Shown here in pieces: positions 1 through 6,694 of a stretch of DNA of 64,000 nt (positions within the stretch are counted from its first letter, which is position 1; every line of letters starts with the position of its first letter). The translations under genes and the position numbers were made by a program. The notes under the pieces were generated by a model. It was not told the DNA's origin, did not search any database, and saw only the letters and a program-made list of their open reading frames with translations. Origin of the DNA: Chitinophagales bacterium (GTDB lineage Bacteria; Bacteroidota; Bacteroidia; Chitinophagales; UBA2359); assembly GCA_041392475.1 (NCBI GenBank), contig JAWKLZ010000001.1:3286001-3350000 (forward strand), read 5' to 3'.

Positions 1-441
1 GAAAGTTTGGGCAACGAAGGAGGCATTGGCGCATTGATTTGGCGGGTTGGACAGCGGCAAGGGCGGGTCGACAAAGTATTTGCTTTGTTGGTCATCATTG
101 TCATTATTGGTTTCCTGCAAGACAAATATTTTACCTACCTCGATCGTCAGTTTTTTCCCTATAAATACCAAACCAAAGATGGCTACAAAAAAGATGCTCC
201 CGATGCCAGTGTTTCTACTGCAATATGGTCTTTTGCCTCCAATGTATTGGTATATGCAGGTTTAGGAATTTACATTTTACTTTTCATCAATCAATTCACT
301 CAAACGCTCGTATTGGGCAATGAGGGTGAGCCTATCCTGAGTTATTTGTTTGGCGAAACAGTTAGGGTTATTCATTTTTATGTCTTTTTGGCATTGGTGT
401 ATAAAGGGTATTGGCTGTTGAAGAATAAGGGGGTGATTTAG
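1..441 (+). CDS. ABC transporter permease (TauC/NrtB-like), C-terminal part
   Basis: The frame is open from the first base, so the gene begins upstream of the window and only its last 146 residues are present. The first visible stretch (ESLGNEGGIGALIWRVGQ) followed by a hydrophobic helix matches the end of nitrate/sulfonate/taurine-type permeases (binding-protein-dependent inner membrane component). Such proteins form the membrane channel of an importer together with an ATPase and a binding protein; none of those partners is visible here. After the usual end of the family there are about 90 more residues with two further hydrophobic segments (near residues 80-100 and 120-140), an extension I do not recognise from the core family. 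Substrate cannot be told. Family call is fairly firm, the role of the extension is unknown. Confidence 0.7.
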   Translation, partial: ESLGNEGGIGALIWRVGQRQGRVDKVFALLVIIVIIGFLQDKYFTYLDRQFFPYKYQTKDGYKKDAPDASVSTAIWSFASNVLVYAGLGIYILLFINQFTQTLVLGNEGEPILSYLFGETVRVIHFYVFLALVYKGYWLLKNKGVI

Positions 442-458
442 ACTTTTGTAGTTGTTGC

Positions 459-926
459 TTACACACTAAAATTCAAAATCGCCTCCCCGTCAAAATCACA
501 AATCCATTCTTCCTTAAAAAACTTCACGCCAAAGGTTTTATAGAACTCAATAGCGGGTATATTCCAGTTAGAAACCAACCAACGCACCTTTTTACAGTTC
601 TCTTTTTGGGCGACTGCAAAAACTGCTTTCAACAAGTCTGAGCCAATTTTCTGCCCCCGATAGGCTTCCTTCACATAGAGGTCATCGAGGTAAATAGATT
701 TGCCGACCCAAGTATGGTACACAAAGGAATAAACCGTCATCCCAACGATTTCTTTTGCTTCATTCTCTGCAATAAAACACCCAAAATATTGCTGTTCCGC
801 TTTCATCAATTCCAGCGTATTCAGCATTTTTTCGGGCTTACCTTGAAATACCGCCAAACCTTTGATCAAATCCAGAACGGCGTTGAAGTCCTTTTCTATT
901 GCAGGTCGGATATGGAAGTGTTGCAT
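459..926 (-). CDS. GNAT family N-acetyltransferase
   Basis: A 155-residue protein of normal length for a single GNAT domain, which transfers an acetyl group from acetyl-CoA to an amine. The acetyl-CoA binding motif A is visible around residues 91-97 (YRGQKIG) after the beta strand IYLDDLYV, and the C-terminal half has the WNIPAIEFYKTFG motif B pattern. The combination of an N-terminal IRPA start, YLDDLYV and the WN..A..FY segment resembles the spermidine/thialysine (SAT1-like) branch, so a small polyamine or amino acid is a plausible substrate, but this is inference. It is transcribed toward the upstream permease gene (convergent, 17 bp apart) and shows no operon partner. Confidence 0.85.
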   Translation of the reverse strand: MQHFHIRPAIEKDFNAVLDLIKGLAVFQGKPEKMLNTLELMKAEQQYFGCFIAENEAKEIVGMTVYSFVYHTWVGKSIYLDDLYVKEAYRGQKIGSDLLKAVFAVAQKENCKKVRWLVSNWNIPAIEFYKTFGVKFFKEEWICDFDGEAILNFSV

Positions 927-993
927 GTTTTTTTTATAGATATGAGTGATTGAAGTAAATTTGGTTCTGTGACAATTTTTGTGTAAGTAATAA

Positions 994-1077
994 AGACTTC
1001 GGAAGTTTCATTTTATAAGAGGTTAATTTTTAGCGAAATAGTTTTTTGATTTTGTAAGCGGCAAACTTCCGAAGTCT
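994..1077. repeat. Long intergenic inverted repeat, family member 1
   Basis: Two perfect 15-bp arms (agacttcggaagttt at 994-1008 and its reverse complement at 1063-1077) flank about 54 bases of A+T-rich DNA between the acetyltransferase and the next gene. No T-run follows either arm in the way of an intrinsic terminator. The arm sequence is very close to that of the inverted repeat at 2212-2280 and has the same construction as those at 4978-5077 and 12626-12702, so it looks like a dispersed intergenic element rather than a gene-specific terminator. Confidence 0.7.
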
Positions 1078-1205
1078 CAAATCACAGATTTTGTCAAAGA
1101 CCCGTAAATTTTATTGACATTAAAAAAAAATGCCATTAACCAAACATATTTACCCCTTCTTTCGTTCTATTTCTTTAATACCACACAAAAAAAATACTGT
1201 TCACC

Positions 1206-2195
1206 ATGTTCAAACAAGCCCATTGTTTCAATGCCTTAGTGGCATTTGTACTTTTTATCATGTCAGGTAGTTCGCTCAAAGCACAAGACCATACCTACAC
1301 CATCACCTCCAATCCTTTTGACACCAAAGTATTGATTGCTCAAAATGAAAATGGCGCATGGTCGCTCGTTGAAAGTGATGCCACACTCCTAAAAGCCATT
1401 GAAGAGGAATACTACGATGGCACAAAACTCAATGGAGTGGAACTTTTAGAAAAAGATGGCAATTTTTACATTTTTGCAGAAGGATTGGTTTCCAACGGCA
1501 ATGCAAAAATTGTGCGTTTGAGTTTAGAGAAAGATGCCGAAACCCAAACCCAATTGTATTTGACCACCAAATCCAAACTGGAATCTTGTTATGCCGTCAG
1601 GTGTGAAGACCAAGACTTTGCAGGTCGAACCTGTATCTGCAATGAACCCACCGAATTTGGGATGTCGAGCTACCAAGCCCAAGATGGTTTTTTCTTGACC
1701 AAAAAAGGCATCGGTGGATTGATTACCGCCAAACGCCTCAGCGAATCCAGCTCCAAAACAGTGACTCCTGGTAGTCTGGTTCCCATTCAAACCATTATCG
1801 GCAGTATAGATGGCAAGGTCTTGACCTTCGACCAAAATCGCCTCCACAAAGCCATTGAAGAAGAGTTGGTGACTCCTACAAAAATTACGGAGAGTTTCAT
1901 TGTGTCGGGCAATGCAGGCAAATATTTTTTGTTGGCAAAAGGGAAGGATGGTTCTTACATTGACTATGCCCGCATCGAACTGTCTCTCAACGGCAAAGGT
2001 GAACTCTACATCACTCCTTCTTCTACTTTGGAGGTCTGTCGAACCAATTGTGGAGATGCGGGTAGCTTTACTATGGGCGGCGAATGTGAATGTCTGACCA
2101 CGAATGACGAGGAAAAAGACTTTCGCTTCACTTCCAAATCCAATTTTGTGAATACTTCGGCGGGAATTGGCTCTTTGTTTGCGGAGCAAGAGTAA
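1206..2195 (+). CDS. Secreted protein of two cysteine-containing repeats, function unknown
   Basis: The 329-residue product starts with a typical signal peptide (hydrophobic residues 10-23, likely cleavage after SLKAQ at about residue 27). The mature part is two tandem copies of one roughly 145-residue unit: residues 28-175 and 190-325. Shared landmarks are LLKAIEEE / LHKAIEEE, a middle stretch with F.V.GNAGKY / FAEGLVSNGNAK, then TTKSKLESC / TPSSTLEVC, a CxxxxC followed by a CxC pair (CICN, CECL), and GIGGL / GIGSL near the end. The paired cysteines suggest disulfides in an exported protein. There is no T9SS sorting domain and no lipobox. I do not recognise the family. The flanking intergenic DNA on both sides carries inverted repeats. 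Start chosen because the signal peptide begins directly at this ATG. Confidence 0.8.
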   Translation: MFKQAHCFNALVAFVLFIMSGSSLKAQDHTYTITSNPFDTKVLIAQNENGAWSLVESDATLLKAIEEEYYDGTKLNGVELLEKDGNFYIFAEGLVSNGNAKIVRLSLEKDAETQTQLYLTTKSKLESCYAVRCEDQDFAGRTCICNEPTEFGMSSYQAQDGFFLTKKGIGGLITAKRLSESSSKTVTPGSLVPIQTIIGSIDGKVLTFDQNRLHKAIEEELVTPTKITESFIVSGNAGKYFLLAKGKDGSYIDYARIELSLNGKGELYITPSSTLEVCRTNCGDAGSFTMGGECECLTTNDEEKDFRFTSKSNFVNTSAGIGSLFAEQE

Positions 2196-2211
2196 AAACT
2201 TGCAATTAGGT

Positions 2212-2280
2212 TTTGGAAGTTTCCTTTTCAGAGAATGCTGATTTTCAAGTATTCCATATCTTTGAGAACAAACTTCCAAA
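2212..2280. repeat. Long intergenic inverted repeat, family member 2
   Basis: Arms tttggaagttt (2212-2222) and aaacttccaaa (2270-2280) enclose 47 bases. The enclosed DNA (ttttcaga..atactgatttcca..) is clearly similar to the interior of the inverted repeat at 12626-12702, so the two are copies of one element although their outer arms have diverged in a compensated way. It lies 16 bases behind the stop of the upstream gene and could also end its transcript. Confidence 0.65.
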
Positions 2281-2290
2281 GTCTCGTTCT

Positions 2291-2454
2291 TAATACACTT
2301 TCACGAAAATTATCTGACAAGACAACTACAAGGGCGTAGCCCTGACCCTATTTGTAGGGAAACAGATAGAATTAAAGATATTAGGAGCGTAGCTTTGGCA
2401 CGACTAAATGACTGTTTATATGTGGTGTCGAGGCTATGCCCCTTGAAAAAATCT
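2291..2454. repeat. 164-bp interspersed repeat, copy 1
   Basis: This block aligns without gaps to 12862-13025, about 10.6 kb away, in the same orientation. Highly conserved parts are gacaagaca, acaagggcgtagccctgacc, attaggagcgtagct, ggcacgactaaat and gtggtgtcgaggc. It contains nested inverted repeats: ctacaa..ttgtag surrounding gggcgtagccc, so an RNA copy would fold. No reading frame is shared. Both copies sit a short distance behind an inverted repeat and about 60-80 bases before a rightward gene start. The rest of 2196-2530 is A+T-rich and holds nothing else I can name. Could be a miniature mobile element or a structured RNA; I cannot decide. Confidence 0.75.
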
Positions 2455-2530
2455 TAATGGTAGTTCTACAAAAAGAGCCGCAGCGATGCTGCTAAAATGT
2501 GAAACTACTTTTTCTAAAAAATAAAATACC

Positions 2531-2818
2531 ATGCTCATTCGTATCGTCAAAATGGAATTTCAAGAAGCCTTGATTCCCGACTTCAAAACCTTGTTTGAAG
2601 AAGTCAGTCCCAAAATTCGGCAATTTGAAGGCTGCATACATTTGGAACTATGGCAAGACCAAAACAATCCTGCAATTGTCTTCACCCACAGTCATTGGCA
2701 AACGCCCGAAAACTTGGAAAACTACCGTCAGTCGGATTTTTTTGCGGATACTTGGTCCAAGACCAAAAAACTGTTTGGTGGAAAGCCAAAGGCATGGTCG
2801 GTGGATAGGATTGGGTAG
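2531..2818 (+). CDS. Antibiotic biosynthesis monooxygenase (ABM) domain protein
   Basis: A 95-residue protein, the normal size of a single ABM domain of the dimeric alpha/beta barrel superfamily (YgiN-like quinol monooxygenases and related enzymes). The pattern is visible throughout: an N-terminal strand MLIRIVKMEF, a helix with F.TLFEEVSPKIRQFEGC, a strand LELWQDQNNPAIVFTHSHW and a helix ENLENYRQSDFF. Such proteins act in the cytoplasm without a metal or bound cofactor on quinone-like or other aromatic substrates, but many have unknown substrates, and none can be assigned here. Its end is 3 bases from the end of the next gene on the other strand, so the two are convergent with no room for a separate terminator. 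Confidence 0.8.
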   Translation: MLIRIVKMEFQEALIPDFKTLFEEVSPKIRQFEGCIHLELWQDQNNPAIVFTHSHWQTPENLENYRQSDFFADTWSKTKKLFGGKPKAWSVDRIG

Positions 2819-2821
2819 AAA

Positions 2822-4360
2822 CTACTTTTCCACAATCAATTTCCCACTCTCCAATCTCTCCCCTTCAATTTCCAAACTATACAAATACACCCCACTCACC
2901 CAGTCCCCCACCTCCAATGTTAATCCACCATTGACCATTAACAATTGATAATTAACCACTAATTTCCCTTGATAATCATACACCTTCAATATACCCTCTT
3001 GGTTCTTTGGCAATTGATACACCACCTCCACCTGTTCCGAAGCAGGATTGGGAAACAAGGAAAGAGAAATGGAATTGGAAGAAACAGAGGGTTCTTCAAT
3101 ATCAGTAAAAACAACAGTACTGTCACAATCGGCAATCCAACAAGTATTCCCATCTGCATCTACCTTGACAATCCAACTCTGTTGAGGAGCAGGAGAAAAC
3201 TTAAAACCTGCCATGATATAGCCACCATCGGGAGTAGCTTGCAAATCTTTGATATAAACATTGGCAGAAGTATCTATACTCATTGTTTTCTGCCAGTTTA
3301 CTTGTCCATAGCGATTGAAGTCCATTAATACAGGCACTCGTGTATCTTTGATACTGCGATAGTTTGCAACAATTTTAAAACCACCATTTTTGATAATAGG
3401 CATGGTTTCAAAAAATGGATAAGGATAGTTCAACCCAGCAAAATCATCGTATCTATTTTCCCATAATACAATTCCTCTATCATCTAATTTCGCAATATAT
3501 AAATCATCATCTGACTGTATAGGTTCATCTTCTCCAATCAATAAATATTCCATTTTGCCTGTTTGTTCATATTGGTTTTTGGATGTCAATAGTTTAATGT
3601 AAGAATATCCCTCATCTTCCTCACCGCCATAAGTTCTACGCCATTCTTCATTGCCCAATGAGTCTGTTTTAAGCACAAACATATCGAATTCTGTACCTAA
3701 TTGATAACCTGCCCCACTAATTATAAAACCACTATCATGTACTTGTTCAATACTAGTAATTCCCGTATGTCCGTCAAGATAATATGTTTTTTCCCATTCG
3801 ATATTTGCCAAACTATCTGTTTTTAAAAAATAGCCCACTCCGGGTTCCTGCATAGAAGTTCGTTGAATACCAACAACAGCAAATCCTTTATCCTCTGTTT
3901 GAATAATTTCATATACACCATTGATAAAATTATTTTTATGTATCTTATGCCAAAGAATATTTCCTTCTGAATTAATTTTCATAAAATGAATGTCTGAAAG
4001 GCTATCGGCATGCTCGGGAAAAGCAATACATAATAAAATATTTCTATCATTTGTTACAATACTGTACGAACCTGAAAATAGCCCTCCTATACCATTGTTT
4101 TCAAGAATGAGCTTTTTGAGAAACAGATGATTTCCCTCTCTATCTATTTTTCTAACATATAAAAGTACATTTTCGTTGATACTCGCATAACTTCCAAATA
4201 TCAAATAGCCATCATCTACTTGTTCCAATGCTCGTGAATGAATATTCAGAGTATCTCCCCAATAAGTTTTATTAAAATAAATAAATTCTTGTGCTACTAA
4301 TGATAAACTACTAATGAAAAAAATAATGCAAAATATGTATTGTTTTTTGTAAAAATACAT
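2822..4360 (-). CDS. Secreted propeller-like repeat protein with T9SS type A sorting domain
   Basis: A 512-residue exported protein. Residues 1-23 form a signal peptide ending near SLVAQ. The body repeats a unit of the form K.D..GN..W.K.Y.G....G.....T.DGGYI..G, found in Bacteroidota beta-propeller-like proteins. From about residue 433 a T9SS type A domain starts with the LFPNPAS box and ends in GVYLYSLEIEGERLESGKLIVEK; this domain targets the protein through the outer membrane and is normally removed. The 516-residue gene at 5078-6628 is a full-length paralogue. The sorting domain here contains a short direct stretch (LVVNYQLLMVNGG, bases about 2920-2965) that is absent from the paralogue and is encoded by a palindrome-rich microrepeat. 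Role is probably surface exposure or adhesion, which is inference. Confidence 0.88.
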   Translation of the reverse strand: MYFYKKQYIFCIIFFISSLSLVAQEFIYFNKTYWGDTLNIHSRALEQVDDGYLIFGSYASINENVLLYVRKIDREGNHLFLKKLILENNGIGGLFSGSYSIVTNDRNILLCIAFPEHADSLSDIHFMKINSEGNILWHKIHKNNFINGVYEIIQTEDKGFAVVGIQRTSMQEPGVGYFLKTDSLANIEWEKTYYLDGHTGITSIEQVHDSGFIISGAGYQLGTEFDMFVLKTDSLGNEEWRRTYGGEEDEGYSYIKLLTSKNQYEQTGKMEYLLIGEDEPIQSDDDLYIAKLDDRGIVLWENRYDDFAGLNYPYPFFETMPIIKNGGFKIVANYRSIKDTRVPVLMDFNRYGQVNWQKTMSIDTSANVYIKDLQATPDGGYIMAGFKFSPAPQQSWIVKVDADGNTCWIADCDSTVVFTDIEEPSVSSNSISLSLFPNPASEQVEVVYQLPKNQEGILKVYDYQGKLVVNYQLLMVNGGLTLEVGDWVSGVYLYSLEIEGERLESGKLIVEK

Positions 4361-4378
4361 GATGGGTTTATATTTAAA

Positions 4379-4410
4379 ATGCCGAAAATGGCTTTAACCA
4401 TTTCCGGCAT
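4379..4410 (-). terminator. Hairpin behind gene fragment
   Basis: Arms atgccgaaaatgg (4379-4391) and ccatttccggcat (4398-4410) pair over 13 positions with one mismatch and a 6-base loop. On the minus strand the hairpin is followed by a short T/A-rich run. It lies just beyond the stop of the fragment at 4422-4961 and before the start of the next leftward gene, the position expected of a terminator. Confidence 0.55.
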
Positions 4411-4421
4411 TAGATTAGAAG

Positions 4422-4961
4422 TTATTGAATAATCACTAGTTTTTGAACGATATTGTTATTCTCAATTCGGCAATAATAAATACCAACAGAGAGATTTTGA
4501 ATATTTACTATATTTTCATTTTTAGACAATTGTTTAGAAATTACTTTTTCCCCATTTAAAGTATAAATATGGAAAAGTACCTTGTCTATTCCCTCCCAAT
4601 TTACAGAAATACTTGTATTGCTTGGATTTGGATAAATACCAAAGCTCTGTTGTTCAGCAAATTCATCCAAATTTCTTTTGCTACCGTTATGCACCTCTAA
4701 TAGAGGCATGGATTTACGCTGATAAATATCACCTCTCAATACTGCTAAGTGTGCCTGTGCCAAAGCCGCATTGGAAGAAACGAAATTAGTTGCAATGTTC
4801 TCTACTTGATGTACCTGTCCATTCCAAACCGCTTCATACAATTGATGAAATTCCAAGTTTTCAGCTGTATTTTGGGGAATTCTCGCCAATATTTGCTGTG
4901 CCATAGCTGTATTACCTTGTGCCGTATAAGTGCCTACCAATAATTTATCTGTCCAAATCAT
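4422..4961 (-). pseudogene. Orphan C-terminal fragment of the large T9SS protease
   Basis: The 179-residue frame has no signal peptide and begins abruptly in the middle of a known sequence. It aligns along its whole length to the last 180 residues of the 1887-codon protease at 6695-12259 (shared W.DKLLV..Y, IPQ.TAEN.EFHQLYEAVW, SSNAALAQAHL.VLRGDIY, IYPNP, GIYYCR, KLVII). It is therefore the tail of a paralogous gene whose front has been lost: an about 90-residue helical linker plus a T9SS sorting domain. It probably makes no exported product. A related linker also occurs in the M43 protease at 52730-55900 (W.DKLLVGNY), so this linker-plus-sorting-domain unit is a recurring module. The upstream end is 17 bases from the inverted repeat at 4978-5077. 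Confidence 0.8.
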
Positions 4962-4977
4962 ATCGCTTATTTTACAT

Positions 4978-5077
4978 CCACTTCAACCGTTGCCAAAGTT
5001 TACAACTGTTGGCAAGGTCTTGCTACAAGAACGGAAACTTTGGCAACAATTTCCAATTTTGCCAACAGTTGAAGTGG
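4978..5077. repeat. Nested intergenic inverted repeat, family member 3
   Basis: Outer arms ccacttcaac (4978-4987) and gttgaagtgg (5068-5077) enclose a second perfect pair, gttgccaaagttt (4989-5001) and aaactttggcaac (5035-5047). The right outer arm ends immediately before the last base of the stop codon of the next leftward gene (5078). The arms resemble, but are not identical to, those of the inverted repeats near 1 kb, 2.2 kb and 12.6 kb. It lies between the gene fragment and the 516-residue gene. Confidence 0.7.
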
Positions 5078-6628
5078 TTATTCTACTACCAATTTCCCAC
5101 TCTCCAATCTCTCTCCTTCCACCTCCAAACTATACAAATATACCCCTGCTGTAAAACCCTCCAAATCCAATATCAAACTCGAATATCCATTATCCAATAC
5201 CCTATTATCTATCAATCTCCCTTGGTAATCATACACCTTCAAGATGCCACTTTGATTATTCGGCAATTGATATACCACCTCCACCTGTTCGGAAGCGGGG
5301 TTGGGAAATAAGGAAAGAGAAAAAGAGCTTGGAGAAATAGAAGGTTCTTCTATGTTGGTAATCAAAACGGTACTGTCACAATCGGCAACCCAACAAGTAT
5401 TCCCATCTGCGTCCACCTTGACAATCCAACTCTGTTGAGGAGCAGGAGAAGATTTAAAACCTGCCATGATGTAGCCACCATCGGGAGTAGCTTGTAAATC
5501 TCTAACATGAACTTTTGATTCAATATCCATACTCATTACTTTCTGCCAATTGACATTTCCATTGCTATCAAAATCCATCAATACGGGTATTCTAACAATC
5601 ACACCCTGTTCATTTACACCGCGATAATTAGCCATAATTTTAAAACCCTTATCAGATTCTAAAACAGGCATGGTCTGAAAATAAGGATAAGGATGTTTTA
5701 TATCATCAAAATCATCGTATCTTTTTTCCCAAATAACCGTTCCTCTATCATCCAACTTTGCAATATACAAATCATCATCTGACTGTATAGGTTTATCTTC
5801 TCCAATCAATAAATATTCCATTTTACCTGCCTGCTCATATTCGCTTTTGGAAGTCAATAGTTTGACATAAGAATACCCCTCCTGTTCTTCTCCTCCATAG
5901 GTATTCCGCCATTCTTCATTGCCCAATGAGTCCGTTTTAATGACAAACATATCATAATCCATTCCTGTCGTCTCGCCTGTACCGCTAAAAATAAAACCAT
6001 TATCGTGGGTTTGCTCTATACTCAATCCAAGCGTATGTCCATCCAATTGATAGGTTTGTTTCCATATTGTATTTCCCAAATTATCGGTTCTCAAAACATA
6101 ACAGAATCCATCTTCTGACGATGAAGTGCCTTCTGTTCCAATAATAACAAAACCATTGTCATGTGTTTCTATGAGGTGGTTAACGGTATTGATTATACCA
6201 TTGTGGTAAACTTGTTTCCATACTATATTTCCTTCTGTATCCAGCTTCAATAAATGAATAGAGAAATCATCTGTATTCAAGGAATTTTGTTTATAAAAAG
6301 TTAGTACAAGATGATTGTCTTTGCTAATCAATGCCTCTTGTCCATTTTCTATTACTGCTGCATTCTCTCCACTGTCTATAGACTTTAGCCAAATAGACTT
6401 ACCTAATGAATCTATTTTTCTTAAATATAGGATATGAGACTGATTAATACTTGTATAGCCTCCCAATACAAAATAATCTCCATTAGGCAAAGGCTTACAA
6501 ACCATAGATAAAATATTCATCGTGTCAGCACCATAGACTTTATTGAAGTAGCTAAAATCTTGGTTTTGGCTATATCCTATTTGAAAAGCAAGTAGCCATA
6601 GAAATAAAATAAATCGCATATCCTCCAT
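5078..6628 (-). CDS. Secreted propeller-like repeat protein with T9SS type A sorting domain (paralogue)
   Basis: A 516-residue paralogue of the gene at 2822-4360; the two align from the signal peptide to the end, with near-identical stretches such as KTDSLGNEEWR.TYGGEE and LLIGEDEPIQSDDDLYIAKLDDRG. The signal peptide is residues 1-20 (cleavage near GYSQ); an ATG three codons in (6619) is an equally good start. Propeller-like repeats fill the middle, and a T9SS type A domain starts at LFPNPAS about 80 residues from the end and finishes with GERLESGKLVVE. It is expected on the cell surface or in the medium; its ligand is unknown. It follows the large protease on the same strand with a terminator between them, so the two need not be co-transcribed. 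Confidence 0.88.
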   Translation of the reverse strand: MEDMRFILFLWLLAFQIGYSQNQDFSYFNKVYGADTMNILSMVCKPLPNGDYFVLGGYTSINQSHILYLRKIDSLGKSIWLKSIDSGENAAVIENGQEALISKDNHLVLTFYKQNSLNTDDFSIHLLKLDTEGNIVWKQVYHNGIINTVNHLIETHDNGFVIIGTEGTSSSEDGFCYVLRTDNLGNTIWKQTYQLDGHTLGLSIEQTHDNGFIFSGTGETTGMDYDMFVIKTDSLGNEEWRNTYGGEEQEGYSYVKLLTSKSEYEQAGKMEYLLIGEDKPIQSDDDLYIAKLDDRGTVIWEKRYDDFDDIKHPYPYFQTMPVLESDKGFKIMANYRGVNEQGVIVRIPVLMDFDSNGNVNWQKVMSMDIESKVHVRDLQATPDGGYIMAGFKSSPAPQQSWIVKVDADGNTCWVADCDSTVLITNIEEPSISPSSFSLSLFPNPASEQVEVVYQLPNNQSGILKVYDYQGRLIDNRVLDNGYSSLILDLEGFTAGVYLYSLEVEGERLESGKLVVE

Positions 6629-6641
6629 ATTTTAATATTCC

Positions 6642-6686
6642 AAAAAAATCTGCCACTACAATTCTATTGAGAACCATAGTGGCAGA
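6642..6686 (-). terminator. Intrinsic terminator of the large T9SS protease gene
   Basis: Perfect 10-bp arms tctgccacta (6649-6658) and tagtggcaga (6677-6686), with an 18-base loop, are followed on the minus strand by a run of seven T. It lies 8 bases behind the stop codon of the leftward protease gene. Confidence 0.75.
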
Positions 6687-6694
6687 AAATAACA

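Noticed and set aside
1524..2279. 251-codon leftward open frame opposite the secreted repeat protein
   Set aside because: The sense gene has a signal peptide and internal repeats; the antisense frame has neither and ends in the inverted repeat.
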